Source: Styela clava (taxonomy: Eukaryota; Chordata; Ascidiacea; Stolidobranchia; Styelidae). Taken from it: a DNA stretch of 64,000 nucleotides. The notes under the pieces are model-generated. The model was not told the origin of the DNA and made no database searches. It saw only the letters and a list, made by a program, of their open reading frames with translations. Made by a program: the position numbers and the translations under genes. Shown in pieces: positions 38,850 to 51,000 of the stretch (within the stretch, counting starts at the first letter, position 1; each line of letters opens with the position of its first letter). Location of the stretch: positions 10,912,001 to 10,976,000 of the forward strand of contig NC_135250.1 in NCBI RefSeq assembly GCF_964204865.1, in the 5' to 3' direction.

Positions 38850-39764
38850 ATTATACATTGCATATTTTGATGATTTTAAATAATATGTAACTCGTTAATT
38901 ACTTTTATACATTGTTTCTTCGAAAATTAACCACGAATGTTTAATATATATATATATTTGAAATCAAGAATTGACGCACATTTTTACATATTAATATTTG
39001 CATTTATCATAATATAACACTATAACACTTTGATTTAAATACGTCGAAAAGGCAATTTCATTTTTATCAACATCATCCAATTTTCATTTGGTAATCTGCA
39101 GTTTAGCTTTTCTATTTATATATTTCACTATCGTAGAATTGATATTTGATGCAAACTCATTGAAAAATTATTAAACTTGTTCGAATTCGTGTTAAGCCAT
39201 TTTAATTTACAAGTTGCCGATTAGAAACCATACGTTACGATTGATAGATTGGTCCGAAAGAAATGTTTTTTACCTCAATTTCAATTTCGATAGAACTTAT
39301 TGTTAGTATTTAATGATGATAATTTAAATATTAATAAAATAAATGGTTTAGATTTAGAATGCACCTGAGAGTCTAATTAAAATTTAGTTTACAAGTGAAA
39401 ATCGTTTTCTTACACACCTTCACACATTTTTTCCAGTTTGTCTCAGTGATATTCTAACTGGGAATTTGGTTTTATTAATTCTCTTGTGCCTATCATTTAT
39501 ATTAAAATATCATACGTTTCCAAACAATAATTTTGGATCACTAATGAAAGCTTCAATCGGTGATGTAATTTCCGTTAAACAGGCAGTCATTTGAGGCAAC
39601 TAGACAGAAGAAATTTCTACATGATAATAACCCAGGTCCTAAGATACATTTTATTAAACTATCGATCAAAGTTATCACCAAAAAATTGAAATATCTTATC
39701 GATATTTCACTTATATCCAGATCACAAAGTGTGATAATTTAGAGATAAGTAGAGTTCCTTTTCA
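38850..39764. other. 3' flank of intelectin A
   Basis: AT-rich, no further exon. AATAAA occurs near 39332, about 480 nt after the stop, as one possible polyadenylation signal. A short TA microsatellite lies at about 38945-38957. Confidence 0.4.
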
Positions 39765-39766
39765 TA

Positions 39767-40130
39767 CAGTCCTCGGGTTACGACGGTCGCGACTTACGCT
39801 GTTCCGAGGTTACGAACGCGCACTCCATAACGCTGTTTCGAGGTTACGAACGCACTCCATAAAAAGATAATACTGTACTGTAATATCTAAGCCCTTGAAC
39901 TGGATTATTGCGATCAAGAAAATCAGTGCTTTGGGCTCATTGGTTTCCGTCATCCCTCATGTAACAATTGCGAACTATTACGATTATGAACGAATAATCA
40001 CTAAGCTTCAGTCACATAGTACACAGTTTCAGTGATACCGTACGCAAGTTTGATTGTTCCGACTTACACTGAAATTCGGGTTACACCGCGCCTCGAGAAC
40101 GGAACAACGGCGTAAGTCGAGGACTCCCTG
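39767..40130. mobile_element. Tc1/mariner-type MITE (364 bp)
   Basis: Left end CAGTCCTCGGGTTACGAC and right end CGTAAGTCGAGGACTCCCTG are inverse apart from a 4-base insertion, and the element is flanked by TA on both sides (39765-39766, 40131-40132), the target used by Tc1/mariner/pogo elements. Tandem pieces of GAGGTTACGAACGC lie inside the left end. No transposase frame. Confidence 0.85.
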
Positions 40131-40132
40131 TA

Positions 40133-41485
40133 TTGTCATGTCGCTCTCTTGTTTTATTGCAGCCTTGAATTACAATGGAATGCTCAATGGTTTTTGCTTA
40201 ATGGCATCTTTTTATATCAAGTTTTGTTTTAAATGCATATTGCGTTAGAAAATTTGTAAAAATTTGCTAAAAATAGTTACCGGTATGACCGTGAACGCTT
40301 GACCCATCCCAATTTTTAATTGCCCTGGTGAAGTTTGGCAACATGTGCCTTAGTTCAGTGACAGTCTTAAATTATATTTGAATGCACAATCCCAGTCAAG
40401 GCATAACGGCTCGCATACTCACGTAAATTTGTGGTGTACAGACTTTTGGATTCTGATAAATATGAGGTGGATCAAATGATAAAAGAATGGTATGTAGTGT
40501 TATTATCTAAAAGTCGGCTGTGAAATAAGCGGCTTTTTTTTCAACAGCGTATCATTGACTGACTGATTATTAACAAAACTTCCATCACGAGCTGAAATCC
40601 AAAATCGCATAAACTATGTGAGGGATTACAATGATTATTTAGAATTTTTGAGCTACTTTCGAGCTGTATCAACATCCATAGATCCACACAAGGTTGCATG
40701 ATCTTAGTCGGACTATATATATGCGACAACAACTGCAGGTGCACGGTTGATGAAATACAAAGACATCAAAGTATGCAAGAAACGTCCCTTCCTTATCCAC
40801 ACTTTCAATGTCCGATCAGAGTTCACGATGAGTGACACAAGTGAATGTTTGTTTATGAGCATAGAAAAAATCTTCTACCTTTGTCCTGGGCACATACTGC
40901 TTACAGTGTTGAAAACTGTTGCATTCTATACATGTTACAGCAAAATTTGTTTAAAACTGCAAATAGTCTTGTGACTTTGTTTCTCATTTTATTAACATTG
41001 TGACTGTGAGTATAATGTTCTATAATCTTCTACATCAGATTCCTGGTATTAACATTTCTGTGATTTGGATGTTCTCAGATTTAATCATTTTTATAGTGAT
41101 GATAAAAATAATTCTTTTAAACAATATTCAAAGGTCGATAGTTTAAGTGTGACTGGTAGGTAGCATTTAAGATTAGTGAACAAAGTAATTCGCCCTCATA
41201 CTTCCTGTCTATAGTTAGAATGAAAAAGCTTGAGATCAACAGTTAGATCAGCATTCCTGCACTTTGTTGCGTAGTAGTTAGGATTGACAAACACAGTAAT
41301 TCAACCGAAAAATCTTGGAACCTGCAGGTAGATCAGCATTGTTGAACGCATATGATGAAGGGGGAGTAAAAGACCATAAGCATTCGAATATTGTTAACTG
41401 TTCAAGATGAATTAAGTTGTTGGAATTCATTTGAAGTCATAATCAACGTTAAAGAAGTAAATGAAACAACGTTTAAATTGCCTGT
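40133..41485. other. spacer
   Basis: No gene is supported. Open frames at 40541-40744 and 40747-40974 are short and lack splice context or family similarity. Two related blocks (AGATCAGCATTCCTGCAC at about 41247 and AGATCAGCATTGTTGAAC at about 41331) suggest a small local duplication. Confidence 0.4.
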
Positions 41486-41745
41486 TTTTATTGGATACGA
41501 AGTGGACTTCTGGAGCGTTTTGTCATTTCTGTTACTTCTTGTTGTGAAAAAACGCTCCTCTCATTAACTACTGGACCAATTGCTCAAAAATCAAAATTGG
41601 TTTTGTCGCTAGAGGGCTATGACTTTTATTTATTTCAAAATTTTCTGTGGGCCCTGTGAGATTCGTTTTCTACTTGACGTTTTGTGTGGTGGCCTCAACA
41701 AAATTAAAAATTAATTGTAGCGTTTCTGCGACCGCCTGTTAGCAG
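41486..41745. repeat. dispersed repeat family R, partial copy
   Basis: Shares TTATTGGATACGAAGTGGAC, ACTGGACCAATTGCTCAAAA and TTTATTTCAAAATTTTCTGTGG-type blocks in the same order as the copy at 13123. Confidence 0.65.
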
Positions 41746-42107
41746 ATCTTGCGCTGAGTGGAAAGTAGTTCTCGGATCATTTGGTATTCCAATTCACGTT
41801 GAGACTGGAAGCATGATTCATAATCGACACATGACATGGAAAAGCTAGAAAGGTCCGAGCACCCCAATACGGGCATTTTTGATGAGTGATATTGGACTTA
41901 CATGCTTATATATGGCACTAATAATCCTCCAAAACGTCAGTTTGTTTTTTCCATAAACACTTTGAAAGTGTTTCAATTTTTTTCGCATTCTCAGCACCGG
42001 GAACAATTTTTTAAGCGTAAAACTGAGTTGACTCTGTCTCTGGGGTCCGACATTTTCAACATGGAAAAATTGTATGTTTATAACAAATCATAAATACTGC
42101 TGCCGAC

Positions 42108-43640
42108 TTGCTGTTTACCACTTGGCACTTTGATACGTCAGAACCGTACAATAGTTAGTTAAATTTGAATTGAAAGGCGCACTGCTTGATTAACGTATTT
42201 GGAAGAGTAGGGCGTCAAACCCTCTCAAGACGATTGTTCGATTCTTGAACATGCTTGTTCAGCAAGGATGAATATAGGATGAAAAATTATATGAGCAAGT
42301 AGGCAGGGTGGTTTATATATATATATATAATTTTGACAGCGGTAGATTTTCCAGTGGTATCGGTACATCTATTATCTCAAGTGGAATTTTGCAATTTGCG
42401 AATTTAATTAAGACTCTATATTTGTGTGTACTTGGCGCATTAACCACGTAGTATAAAATTATTGATCGACTTTTATGTGGAGCTCAATTAGGTATGTTTT
42501 TATATTGAGTTTTTATTGCAAGGAAACAAGTTGACCCTTTCACCTGTTCCCAAAAATAGATATTTGCCGCGTAGTATGTGACGGGGGCTTCAAAACAACT
42601 AAACAGGATTTATGTTAAGCCACCATCGCACAGAGACGAATCTACGAAAACCCTAGACTTAGAATTCTGATCCGCGTAACTTAAATGTATACTACTTTGA
42701 TCATACTTTGAAAAGCAGCAGCATAACTAGCCAGAAATCCGCAATATTATACTAGTGTTTTGACATTTAGATGTTTTGTTTATATTAATGGCACTCATAA
42801 ATGCTCCATTATACCAGCTCTTACAAAGAGGATTTGAATATCAAAAATTTACAATAAAAAATCATCAATTTGCTACAAACTCTATTAATTGAACCACCAA
42901 TTAGCGGCTTTTTAACCATTGTACAGATATTTTCAAGGTATTCTACATACGCTTTAAATAGTGTTTCAAAAACGGCTTTCAATACAAAGATGAGCTTCTG
43001 ACGGACAATGTTTTTTTTTGTCATGGGTTTCCTTTTATTGGGTAACCGATACTCAGTCAATAAAATCGAGCGAGAATGTTAATGTCCGATATACGTATAG
43101 ATTGAAAGAACTAAATCAAACATTATTCGGGAAGTTGGTATGTTTAGGCAAATCTGCTATTCATAATTTCTTCCGGTAGTTAAACTTAAAAATACGAAAC
43201 CTATAATCATAAATGTAAAATTCGTTACCGTTACAAAGATGAAATAAATTGCTGATAGCAGTTTCCATGGCTATTGAAAGATCCCCTTTATTTTGGCAGC
43301 TGAATAAATTATACCCAGTTATAAGAAACAATATTACGTGAAAAGTTTGACCTGAAACAGGCGACAGTTACTCTCAGTTATAGTATGAGATCGTGAGGAC
43401 AATGTGACGTCTGAATGAAGTTTTGCGTCTAACAAACATTACCTGAAATGAAGATAATTTTTGAAAAGTCAGTCTTTCACATTACAAAATGTCTGTTTGA
43501 CTTGTTTCTAAATTTGCCGGAACAAATTGTGCGATAACAACCCATTATTTTTTTCTGGCGCGTAGTTTTATGCGAGAAAAAATAATCCAGACCGTTGTGT
43601 TGCAATGCTTGGTGCCGGAGTAGTTCACTTTCTCTTTCTC
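42108..43640. repeat. tandem duplication, unit 1 (about 1.5 kb)
   Basis: From CTTGCTGTTTACCACTTGGC to about TTGCAATGCTTGGTGCCGG, this unit aligns along its whole length with 43858-45820. Shared landmarks: GAGTAGGGCGTCAAACCCTC, a TA microsatellite after GGTGGTTTA, GCCACCATCGCAC and CCCAGTTATAAGAAACAA. Minus-strand frames near 42821-43060 and 43477-43677 are short and I could not assign them, so the unit may be a transposon remnant. Confidence 0.85.
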
Positions 43641-43857
43641 TCATAGTCGATCTCAAGTAAGATTTGATCAACTTCAAAATTTTTGAAAAACTTCTTCCGC
43701 AAACTTAAATTAGTGTTAACTTAGATCGTTTAGGTCTGAGTCTCTCTGAGAATAAATTAAAGTGACTGTCATAGTTCGTTTAAAACGTTTTGCCGCCCTC
43801 CAGCAACTTGCCGTCCCTGGATTTATCCACAAGGTCCAATGGGTAGCTACGCCACTG

Positions 43858-45820
43858 CTTGCCGTTTACTACTTGGCACTTTGAGAAGTCAGAACCGGAC
43901 ATTAGTTAATCAGATTTGTATGGAAGCCAAACTGCTTGATTAACGTATTTGGAAGAGTAGGGCGTCAAACCCTCTCAAGTCGATTGTTCGATTCTTGAAC
44001 ATGCTTGTTCAGCAAGCTCTTCATTTTCACAAATGATAGGATGAAAGATTATATGATCAAGTAGGCAGGGTGGTTTATATATATATATATAATTTTGACA
44101 GCGATAGATTTTTCAGTGGTATCGGTACATCTATTATCTCAAGTCGAATTTTGTAATTTGCAAATTTAAATAAGACTCTATATTTGTGTGTACTTGGTGC
44201 ATTAACCACGTAGTAAAATTATAGAACGACTTTTATGTGAAGTTCAATTAGGTATGTTTATATATTGAGTTTTTAACGCAAGGGAACAAGTTGATCATTT
44301 TACCTGTTCCTTAAAACTATAGATTTGTCGCGTAGTATGTGATGGGGGCTTCAAAACAGCTAAACAGAAATTTTCAGGCTTGTCCATGGGAATGAGATTA
44401 CACATGACACACATTTGTGTTTCCCATGGGACACGAAAACTGTATGATTTTGGGGGAAATGATGGTAAAACATTTCATTGGGGATTTCGTGTCCAAATAT
44501 TTGAGCATAGCTCTCTTGTTAGTTATAAAGAGCAAAATATATTCAGCATTAACAATATACTTCGTGAAGGGGCTGATGGGCACATGTATAATAAGTATGA
44601 ATATAAAGTTAACAAAGTCCGTAAATTTTGTTGTTTTGCATGTCTATTCGTTCACATAGTCCTATTTAGTAGACGCTAAACCTAAATTTAACAATTTTTA
44701 TTGAATTTTATTCCAATGGAAATCCCATGGGATGGGACAGGCATGATTGTCATGGGATGGGATGGGAATGGGACAGAAAAATAATGTCCCATGGACAAGC
44801 TTGGGAATTATGTTAAGCCACCATCGCACAAAGACGAATCTACGAAAAGCCTTAGACTCAGAATTCTGATCCGCGCAACTTAGGTTTATACTACTTTAAT
44901 CATACTTGAAAAGCAGCAGCATAACTAGCCAGAAATCCCCAATATTATACTAATGTTTTGACATTTAGATGTTTTGTTAATATGTATAACACTGAAAATG
45001 CTCCATTATACCAGCTTTTACAGAGGGCATTTGGATATCAAAATTTTTTGATAAAAAATATCAATTTCCTACCAACTCTATGAATGGAACCATCAAGTAG
45101 CGGCCTTTTAGGCATTGTATATAAATTTTAAAGCTATGTTACATACGCTTTAAATAGTGTTTCACAAACGGCTTTCAATACAAAGATGAGCTACTGATGG
45201 ACAATGTATCTTTTGACATGGGTTTTCATTTATTGGGATATTCAGTCAATGAAATCGAGCGAGAATGTTATTGTCCGGCACGTAGATTGAAGGAAATCAA
45301 GCATTACTTGGCTAGTTGGTATGTTAGGGTCATCTAGTGGTCATCATTTCTTTCGGTAGTTAAATTTAAAAATATGAAACTTATAATCATAAATGTAAAA
45401 TTCGTTATCGTTACAAAGATGGAATAAATTGCGAATAGCAGTTGCCATGGGTATTGAAAGATTCATTCATTTTGGCAGCTGAATAAATTATACCCAGTTA
45501 TAAGAAACAATATTACGTGAAAAGTTTGACTTGAAACAGGTGACAGTTACTCTCAGTCATAGTATGAGATCGTGAGGACAATTGGACGTCTGATTAAAGT
45601 TTTGCGTCTAGCAAACATTACCTGAAATGAAGATAATTTTTGAAAAGTCATTCTTCCACATTACAAAATGTCTGTTTGACTTTTTTCTAAATTTGCCGGA
45701 ACAAATTGTGCAATAACAATTTATTATTTTTTTCTGCCGCGTAGTTTTATGCGAGAAAGAATAATCCAGACAGTTGTGTTGCAATGCTTGGTACTGGTTT
45801 AGATCATTTTCTCTTTCTAT
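43858..45820. repeat. tandem duplication, unit 2, carrying an insertion
   Basis: Same order of landmarks as unit 1, with scattered substitutions and small indels. Apart from the element at 44373-44805 the length equals unit 1, showing that the insertion followed the duplication or that one copy was spared. Confidence 0.85.
44373..44805. mobile_element. inverted-repeat element inserted in duplication unit 2
   Basis: Present only in unit 2. The ends contain GGCTTGTCCATGGGA and TCCCATGGACAAGCTT, inverse over about 14 bp; CCCATGGGA-type words repeat inside. The uninterrupted site survives in unit 1 (AAACAGGATTTATGTTAAG, about 42603). An AATT-like duplication flanks it (AAATT before, AATT after). 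Part of repeat R's tail (TATTTGAGCATAGCTCTC) is included. Superfamily not determined. Confidence 0.8.
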
Positions 45821-46535
45821 TTGTATGTCGAAAACGTTCGTAGTCTTATACATTTTTTACTTTTATTTTAGATTAACCGGCTTTTTATTTCCTTCTGCAT
45901 TATTAAGAAGAATAAAAGAAATATTTTATGATTTAATGTTTTGTCTAAATTTGGATAGTCTGTTAAATTGATATTAAAGATATCCATAAGGTTTTGATAA
46001 AAATGTTCGCAGCCCTAAAATGATTATTATTCGAGTTTTACAGAAAAAAAAACTTTTTAATGATTGGTGACGAATGAGAATAGAAATTGCATAACTTTAA
46101 TCAAGAATATACTTTTTCGTGACGTGATTAGATTCTCCATTGACTGAAAGTAATTGAGGAAATTTAACTGACAACAAGATTAGATCTATCAACCAATCGC
46201 AGGTCTAGGTATTTCTAAAATGAGCAGGTGTACGTACCACACTGCATGTGTGGTAAAATTAGCGCAAAAAAACAAGCACGGTAAAATGCGTATGTTCAAT
46301 ATTTTGGACTCCAAATTACATCAACAATTTGCAATATTTGACAGTTTAGTAATAAGTTTTGCTTTGTAAACACTTTATTGTTTATGGTGCGATTTTTCTT
46401 TCAAATATTCCTATTGACTGGATAAAAACATCACAGTTTGAATCGCACATTGTATTTTGCCTCGTATGCTAATGGAATGTATTATTTATTATTCATTGTA
46501 TGTACTTGTTTGTTTTTCTCTAGTTATAGGTAATA
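45821..46535. other. 5' flank of the galactosyltransferase gene
   Basis: AT-rich; no exon found. A possible acceptor (TTTTTCTCTAG at about 46513-46523) just before the ATG could mark an upstream non-coding exon or a trans-splice site, which tunicates use; this is inference. Confidence 0.35.
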
Positions 46536-49500
46536 ATGAATTATACGAAAGTAGGGCTCACTATAGTTGCTATTCTGGACGTAGTTGTTGTTTTAGTGTT
46601 GTATTATACTACGTTAACAACGGTCAGTGTGTATGATTATACAAAGGATACAAAAGTGGAATTCGATTCATTATATTTTTCAAATGTAACGGAGGAAAAT
46701 CATTCTATTGAACCTAATAATTTATTTAAGACCTCAAAGTTTCTGGGAGATATTAGCAGAAATGCTACAGTTTCAACGCATTCAACACTTCCAATTCCAA
46801 AACAAAAATATGTATTGGACCAATTTATTGGAAACACGAACTATTCTATCATTGGATATAACGGATCAAGAGTATACAATACAAGTAAACACAACAATAA
46901 TACAGGAAAATTTTGCATGGAAAAACCACCTCGTCTAGTTGGAAAAATGGCTATTCCAAATAACATTCTCCCTCCATCGTGGGAGGAAATTCGGAAGCAA
47001 AATTTGAATATACACGGCGGAAGTTATATGCCTGAAAACTGTAAAGCGAGATATAAAATCGCTATAATAATAGCCTTACGAGGCAGAGAGGACCAATTGA
47101 AAATTCTCCTCTATCATTTGCATCCGATTTTACAAAGACAGCAAGTCGATTATACTATATACACTATCACTATGGCCGGAAAAGGCGTTTTCAACAGAGC
47201 TAAACTTATGAATGTGGGATTCGCGGAGGCAAATAGAGGTAAACTATTTTCAGTTTTGCTCTGGGTGAAGATTTACTAAAAAGCATTTAACTTATGACAA
47301 AGTACATCATAATGGTAATGGTCATTTTGTTAATACGCTTTGCCTGTGGTTTTTGGGTACATGTGTTTTCAACGATAAGACCGAAACAACCACAACATTT
47401 GCTGGTAGATAATATATATATATGGTAGGCTGTTACAAATTAGCAATATATACCGGTAGATATCGGGTTTTCAAATTCCGTAACATCGCCAAGAGCATTT
47501 TGCGAATGTGTGGAAAGAACCAGAAAATGTTACATAAATTGACATGCTATGTTCTTTGCCAGTGTTCATTTGGTCAGTAATTCTCGTTTTTTATTAAGAC
47601 CGAAAATACGATTGCTATATATTCCATGACGTGGATTTACTATTGGAAGACGATAATTGTTTATATTGGTGTTCGAAAGAGCCAAGAGAACTCGCTCCCT
47701 ACATGGATAAATTTGGGTATAAACCCTTGTCTTACTCACTCGGTTGCCGTTCAAGTAATGGTGAGTAGCATAGCTTTTCAGCATAAACTTTAATTATAGG
47801 GATATTCTGCTTAAGAAGAGGTAATTACCAAAAATTACCAGTTCATATTATTGTTCTATTTTATTGTGTCTATACAATAATAATTTAGAGATTAATCTTA
47901 TTCACGGCATTGGTTGACCCGATACTGATTTTTGGAATTTTAATCGCGAGTTCCAGTTTAAATCAGTAGTTTGAAAATCTAGAAAATAAGTGGTAATATA
48001 TTTGTGGTTGTTTTTGGCACATTTTGAGCTTTTTTAAAGTACCGAATACCGAATTCTTTTTACCGAATTGTTTAATATTTCAAATTCAAGATATGGTAAA
48101 CGCGCATAGTCTGAAGTTACTAATCTAATAAATCCAGTCCATTTTTCGTTTTTTTTTAATCTTTCATATATAACATAAAACGAATCAAGCTTTTGTGAGA
48201 TAGCCATGGTCCTTCAGACGGTATTGTCATTTTAAAGTTAGCTCTGTCTATTCCGGGCAAATGCATGAATATTTCTTGTCTTTTTGGACAGGACCTATGT
48301 GTACCTATCGATCGTTTTATCATTAGTATCTTGTTGTTGGTATGTCGTGAAAAATCACTTTTCTCTTTACTAGACCAATTGCTTTAAAATTTTCAGTCGA
48401 TAAATTGTTTGCTGTATGATTCTGTTCATTATTTTTGTCGCTACAAGGCTATTACTTTTATCTATTTTAAAAAAATCTGTGGATTCTATGGGATTCGTTT
48501 TTCGTGTGTCATCATCAAAATCAAAAATTGCGCACCTTGTGGTAATTCTGCGTTCTCGTTCTTTGTGATTTGGTTGTCAGTCCAAGTCGGGAAGAATACG
48601 GTACCGTACGTGTCATGTCTATATATTTAAGCATTACTTCCGTGTTTCTTTTGTTTTGATTTTATCGTGCCTATTTCCCTGGCAAACAATTTAATTTGAT
48701 CTACCTATAGTATCGACAAAATTACCGTCACTTTCAGAAGAAAACGCACATGAGTTGTACTGTAGGATGTTGTGTAAAACCCTCCGGAGTTTATGGGGAT
48801 TAATTCCATTCATTGACGTCTAAAAATTACAATGATCCCTTTTTGCCCAATTATAGTTGTCATTCCGGGATAGGAGATACCTTCATAGGTGCCATTTCAA
48901 AATATTTACTCATTTAAAACAATATATTGCAATTTAGACTAACGATCATTTTAGAAAAATTGTCTCCATAAACTAATAGATTTCTAGAGCACTGATACAT
49001 ACAACTGTGAAAGCGATTGAATTTCTGTATTAGAGTAATTTTGAAGCCGTTTGTTTCATTCCAGCGCCACGGATAAACAAGTACTTTGGCGGAGTCGTTC
49101 AGGTTTCGCACGAACTTTTCCTTGAAGTGAATGGTTTTTCTAACATATTTTGGGGTTGGGGAGGTGAGGATGATGATATGTATTCAAGATTGTGGAGTAA
49201 AGGTAAGGACGTGGACTCAGTTTTATTTCATTTTAGTGTATTTTGAATGGATTTGCAAAACTTGAAAAATATTTGGATCTGAGAAAAATATCTGAAACTA
49301 TGAGAATAAGTCAAAAGTCGAAATGATCCCATACATACAAGATGCAATACAAGTAGGATACTGCAAAAAAATAACTTTTATATAGCTAACTCAATATACA
49401 TATACAGCCAATGTACTATGCATATATGTGGTAACTAATTATCTTATCCCAGGATGATTGGCAAGAGTTCGATAAACTCGTGAACCGACTGTGACTCGTA

Positions 49501-51000
49501 AGCGACATATCGCATTGGCTGTATAGGCAAATTTATTTGGCTCTATAAGTCTATACAGTGGTGGGATTCAATATTTTGTCAGCCGGTTCCATCGCGAAGG
49601 TCATATTTTTCAGCCGGTTCTGTTACAAAAAGTCCTATTTTTTTTAGCAAATAAACTGATTATTTTTAATTACGTCCTAATTGACATTTAAAATAATGGT
49701 TAAGTAAGCATCATCATAAGCATGTCAAAATTAGCATCGGGATTTTTAATGATGTTGAGGATTGTCTACATTTGCTGTATATATTATATACTCGTTGATA
49801 ATGAACCTAAAAACCTGGAGGTTTACCTACTTATTACGCAATAATTCAATTTTCAGTCACAAAGGGAAAATTACTACAATTATAAAAATGAACATAATGT
49901 ATAACTGTTACGCGCGAACTTGATCATTTCACATTTTGAAAAAAAAAAAACGTGAGCTACTTGATCTCACAAATCGGTGTGTCAGATAAGATGCGAAAAT
50001 CCATTGACCTTAACCAGTAATGTTAACCGATTTGCTGATCTTATAAAATTTCGTGAGACGGTTCTATAGAACCGGTGCGAACCGGCTGAATCCCATCACT
50101 GGCTCTATATGTATATGAGTTGGCGGTATATGTATATTTTGGCTGTATATGTTTATCACGGTCGAAACTCTACTCGAGTAATCCAAGAATTATTTTGTCG
50201 AGAGAGCTTACCGTATGTTTATATACAGTATTCACTTCTCTTTCTGTATTTTTTCCTGTTACAAAGAACCATGCTATCTTTACCTTTAGTACAGATTTTA
50301 TTAAATTATATTAGGAATTATAACGAAATTATTTTATTTGGAGACTATATGACAGCAACATGTACGCTGTTGCTGTTTTTAATAATAAAATTGATCAAAG
50401 TTTGAAAATTTCTTTCAGGTCATGACAGCGTTAATCCCTATGGAAGGCAATGTTCCTATAGTATGATAAAGCATGAGCACGAATCGACCAATAGTGTCAA
50501 CAAAGCTAGGTTCACTCTTTTATACCACACTATATCCCGAATGCAAAATGAAGGAATGAATACTTTAAGGTCAGATAATTATTTTTGGCATCAATTTAAA
50601 CATATAATATAATAGTGCCTATTCAATCAATAACCTGGGATATCCGAACCAACGCAATAAAAATTTCTTCTTTCCAATCTCTTCACAAAGCATAATATAA
50701 TACTTGTTATAATAAATGAAGAACTCATGAAATTCCGTACGTACTATTCTATACCCTATAATTTGAAGTAAGTAAAGTCACCCAAGCGAGTCTCCACACT
50801 CCAGTAAATTTAATCCCTAATAGTCACTCACAACCTATTACCTGCTCCTTTTCAGATACAAACGTATTTCAACTGAACGAAATCAACTTTACATGAACAT
50901 CACAGTTGACATAGGAATACCGTCACAAAAGATGAATCATTTTATGGAATCAAATTTTGATGGAATTCCTTGCAATAAAATAACAACACCATGGGACTGA
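46536..51000 (+). CDS. beta-1,4-galactosyltransferase family (five exons, 432 aa)
   Basis: Exons 46536-47238, 47599-47760, 49065-49202, 50419-50569, 50856-51000 (1299 nt; phases 1,1,1,2). It is a Golgi type II enzyme by family: short N-terminus, membrane anchor at about residues 8-30, then a stem with many N-x-S/T sites. The catalytic part starts with LVGKMAIP and PSWEEI, then CKARYKIAIIIALRGREDQL, FNRAKLMNVGF, the metal-binding DVD (residues 245-247, HDVDLL), KYFGGV, and WGWGGEDDD (318-326), the acceptor/metal signature of the family; VDIGIPS closes the core. A tail of about 25 residues with one cysteine follows. The reaction expected is transfer of galactose from UDP-galactose to N-acetylglucosamine on glycoproteins or glycolipids. 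Which vertebrate paralogue is closest cannot be told by eye. Intron 3 contains a hAT MITE. Confidence 0.93.
48282..48640. repeat. dispersed repeat family R, copy in galactosyltransferase intron 2
   Basis: TTTGGACAGGACC, GATCGTTTTATCATTAG, ACCAATTGCTTTAAAATTTT and GATTCTATGGGATTCG correspond in order to 13123-13440. Confidence 0.7.
49556..50101. mobile_element. hAT MITE (546 bp) in galactosyltransferase intron 3
   Basis: Ends CAGTGGTGGGATTCA and TGAATCCCATCACTG are nearly exact inverses, with AGCCGGTTC near the left end and GAACCGGCT near the right. Flanks AGTCTATA and GCTCTATA agree at six of eight positions, a decayed duplication. No coding capacity. Confidence 0.87.

Noticed and set aside
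42821-45853. Minus-strand open frames in both duplication units (KTTRQKKI and CSGKFRNKSNRHF-like)
   Set aside because: They occur in both repeat units with differing ends and have no recognised domain; more likely transposon debris than a gene.
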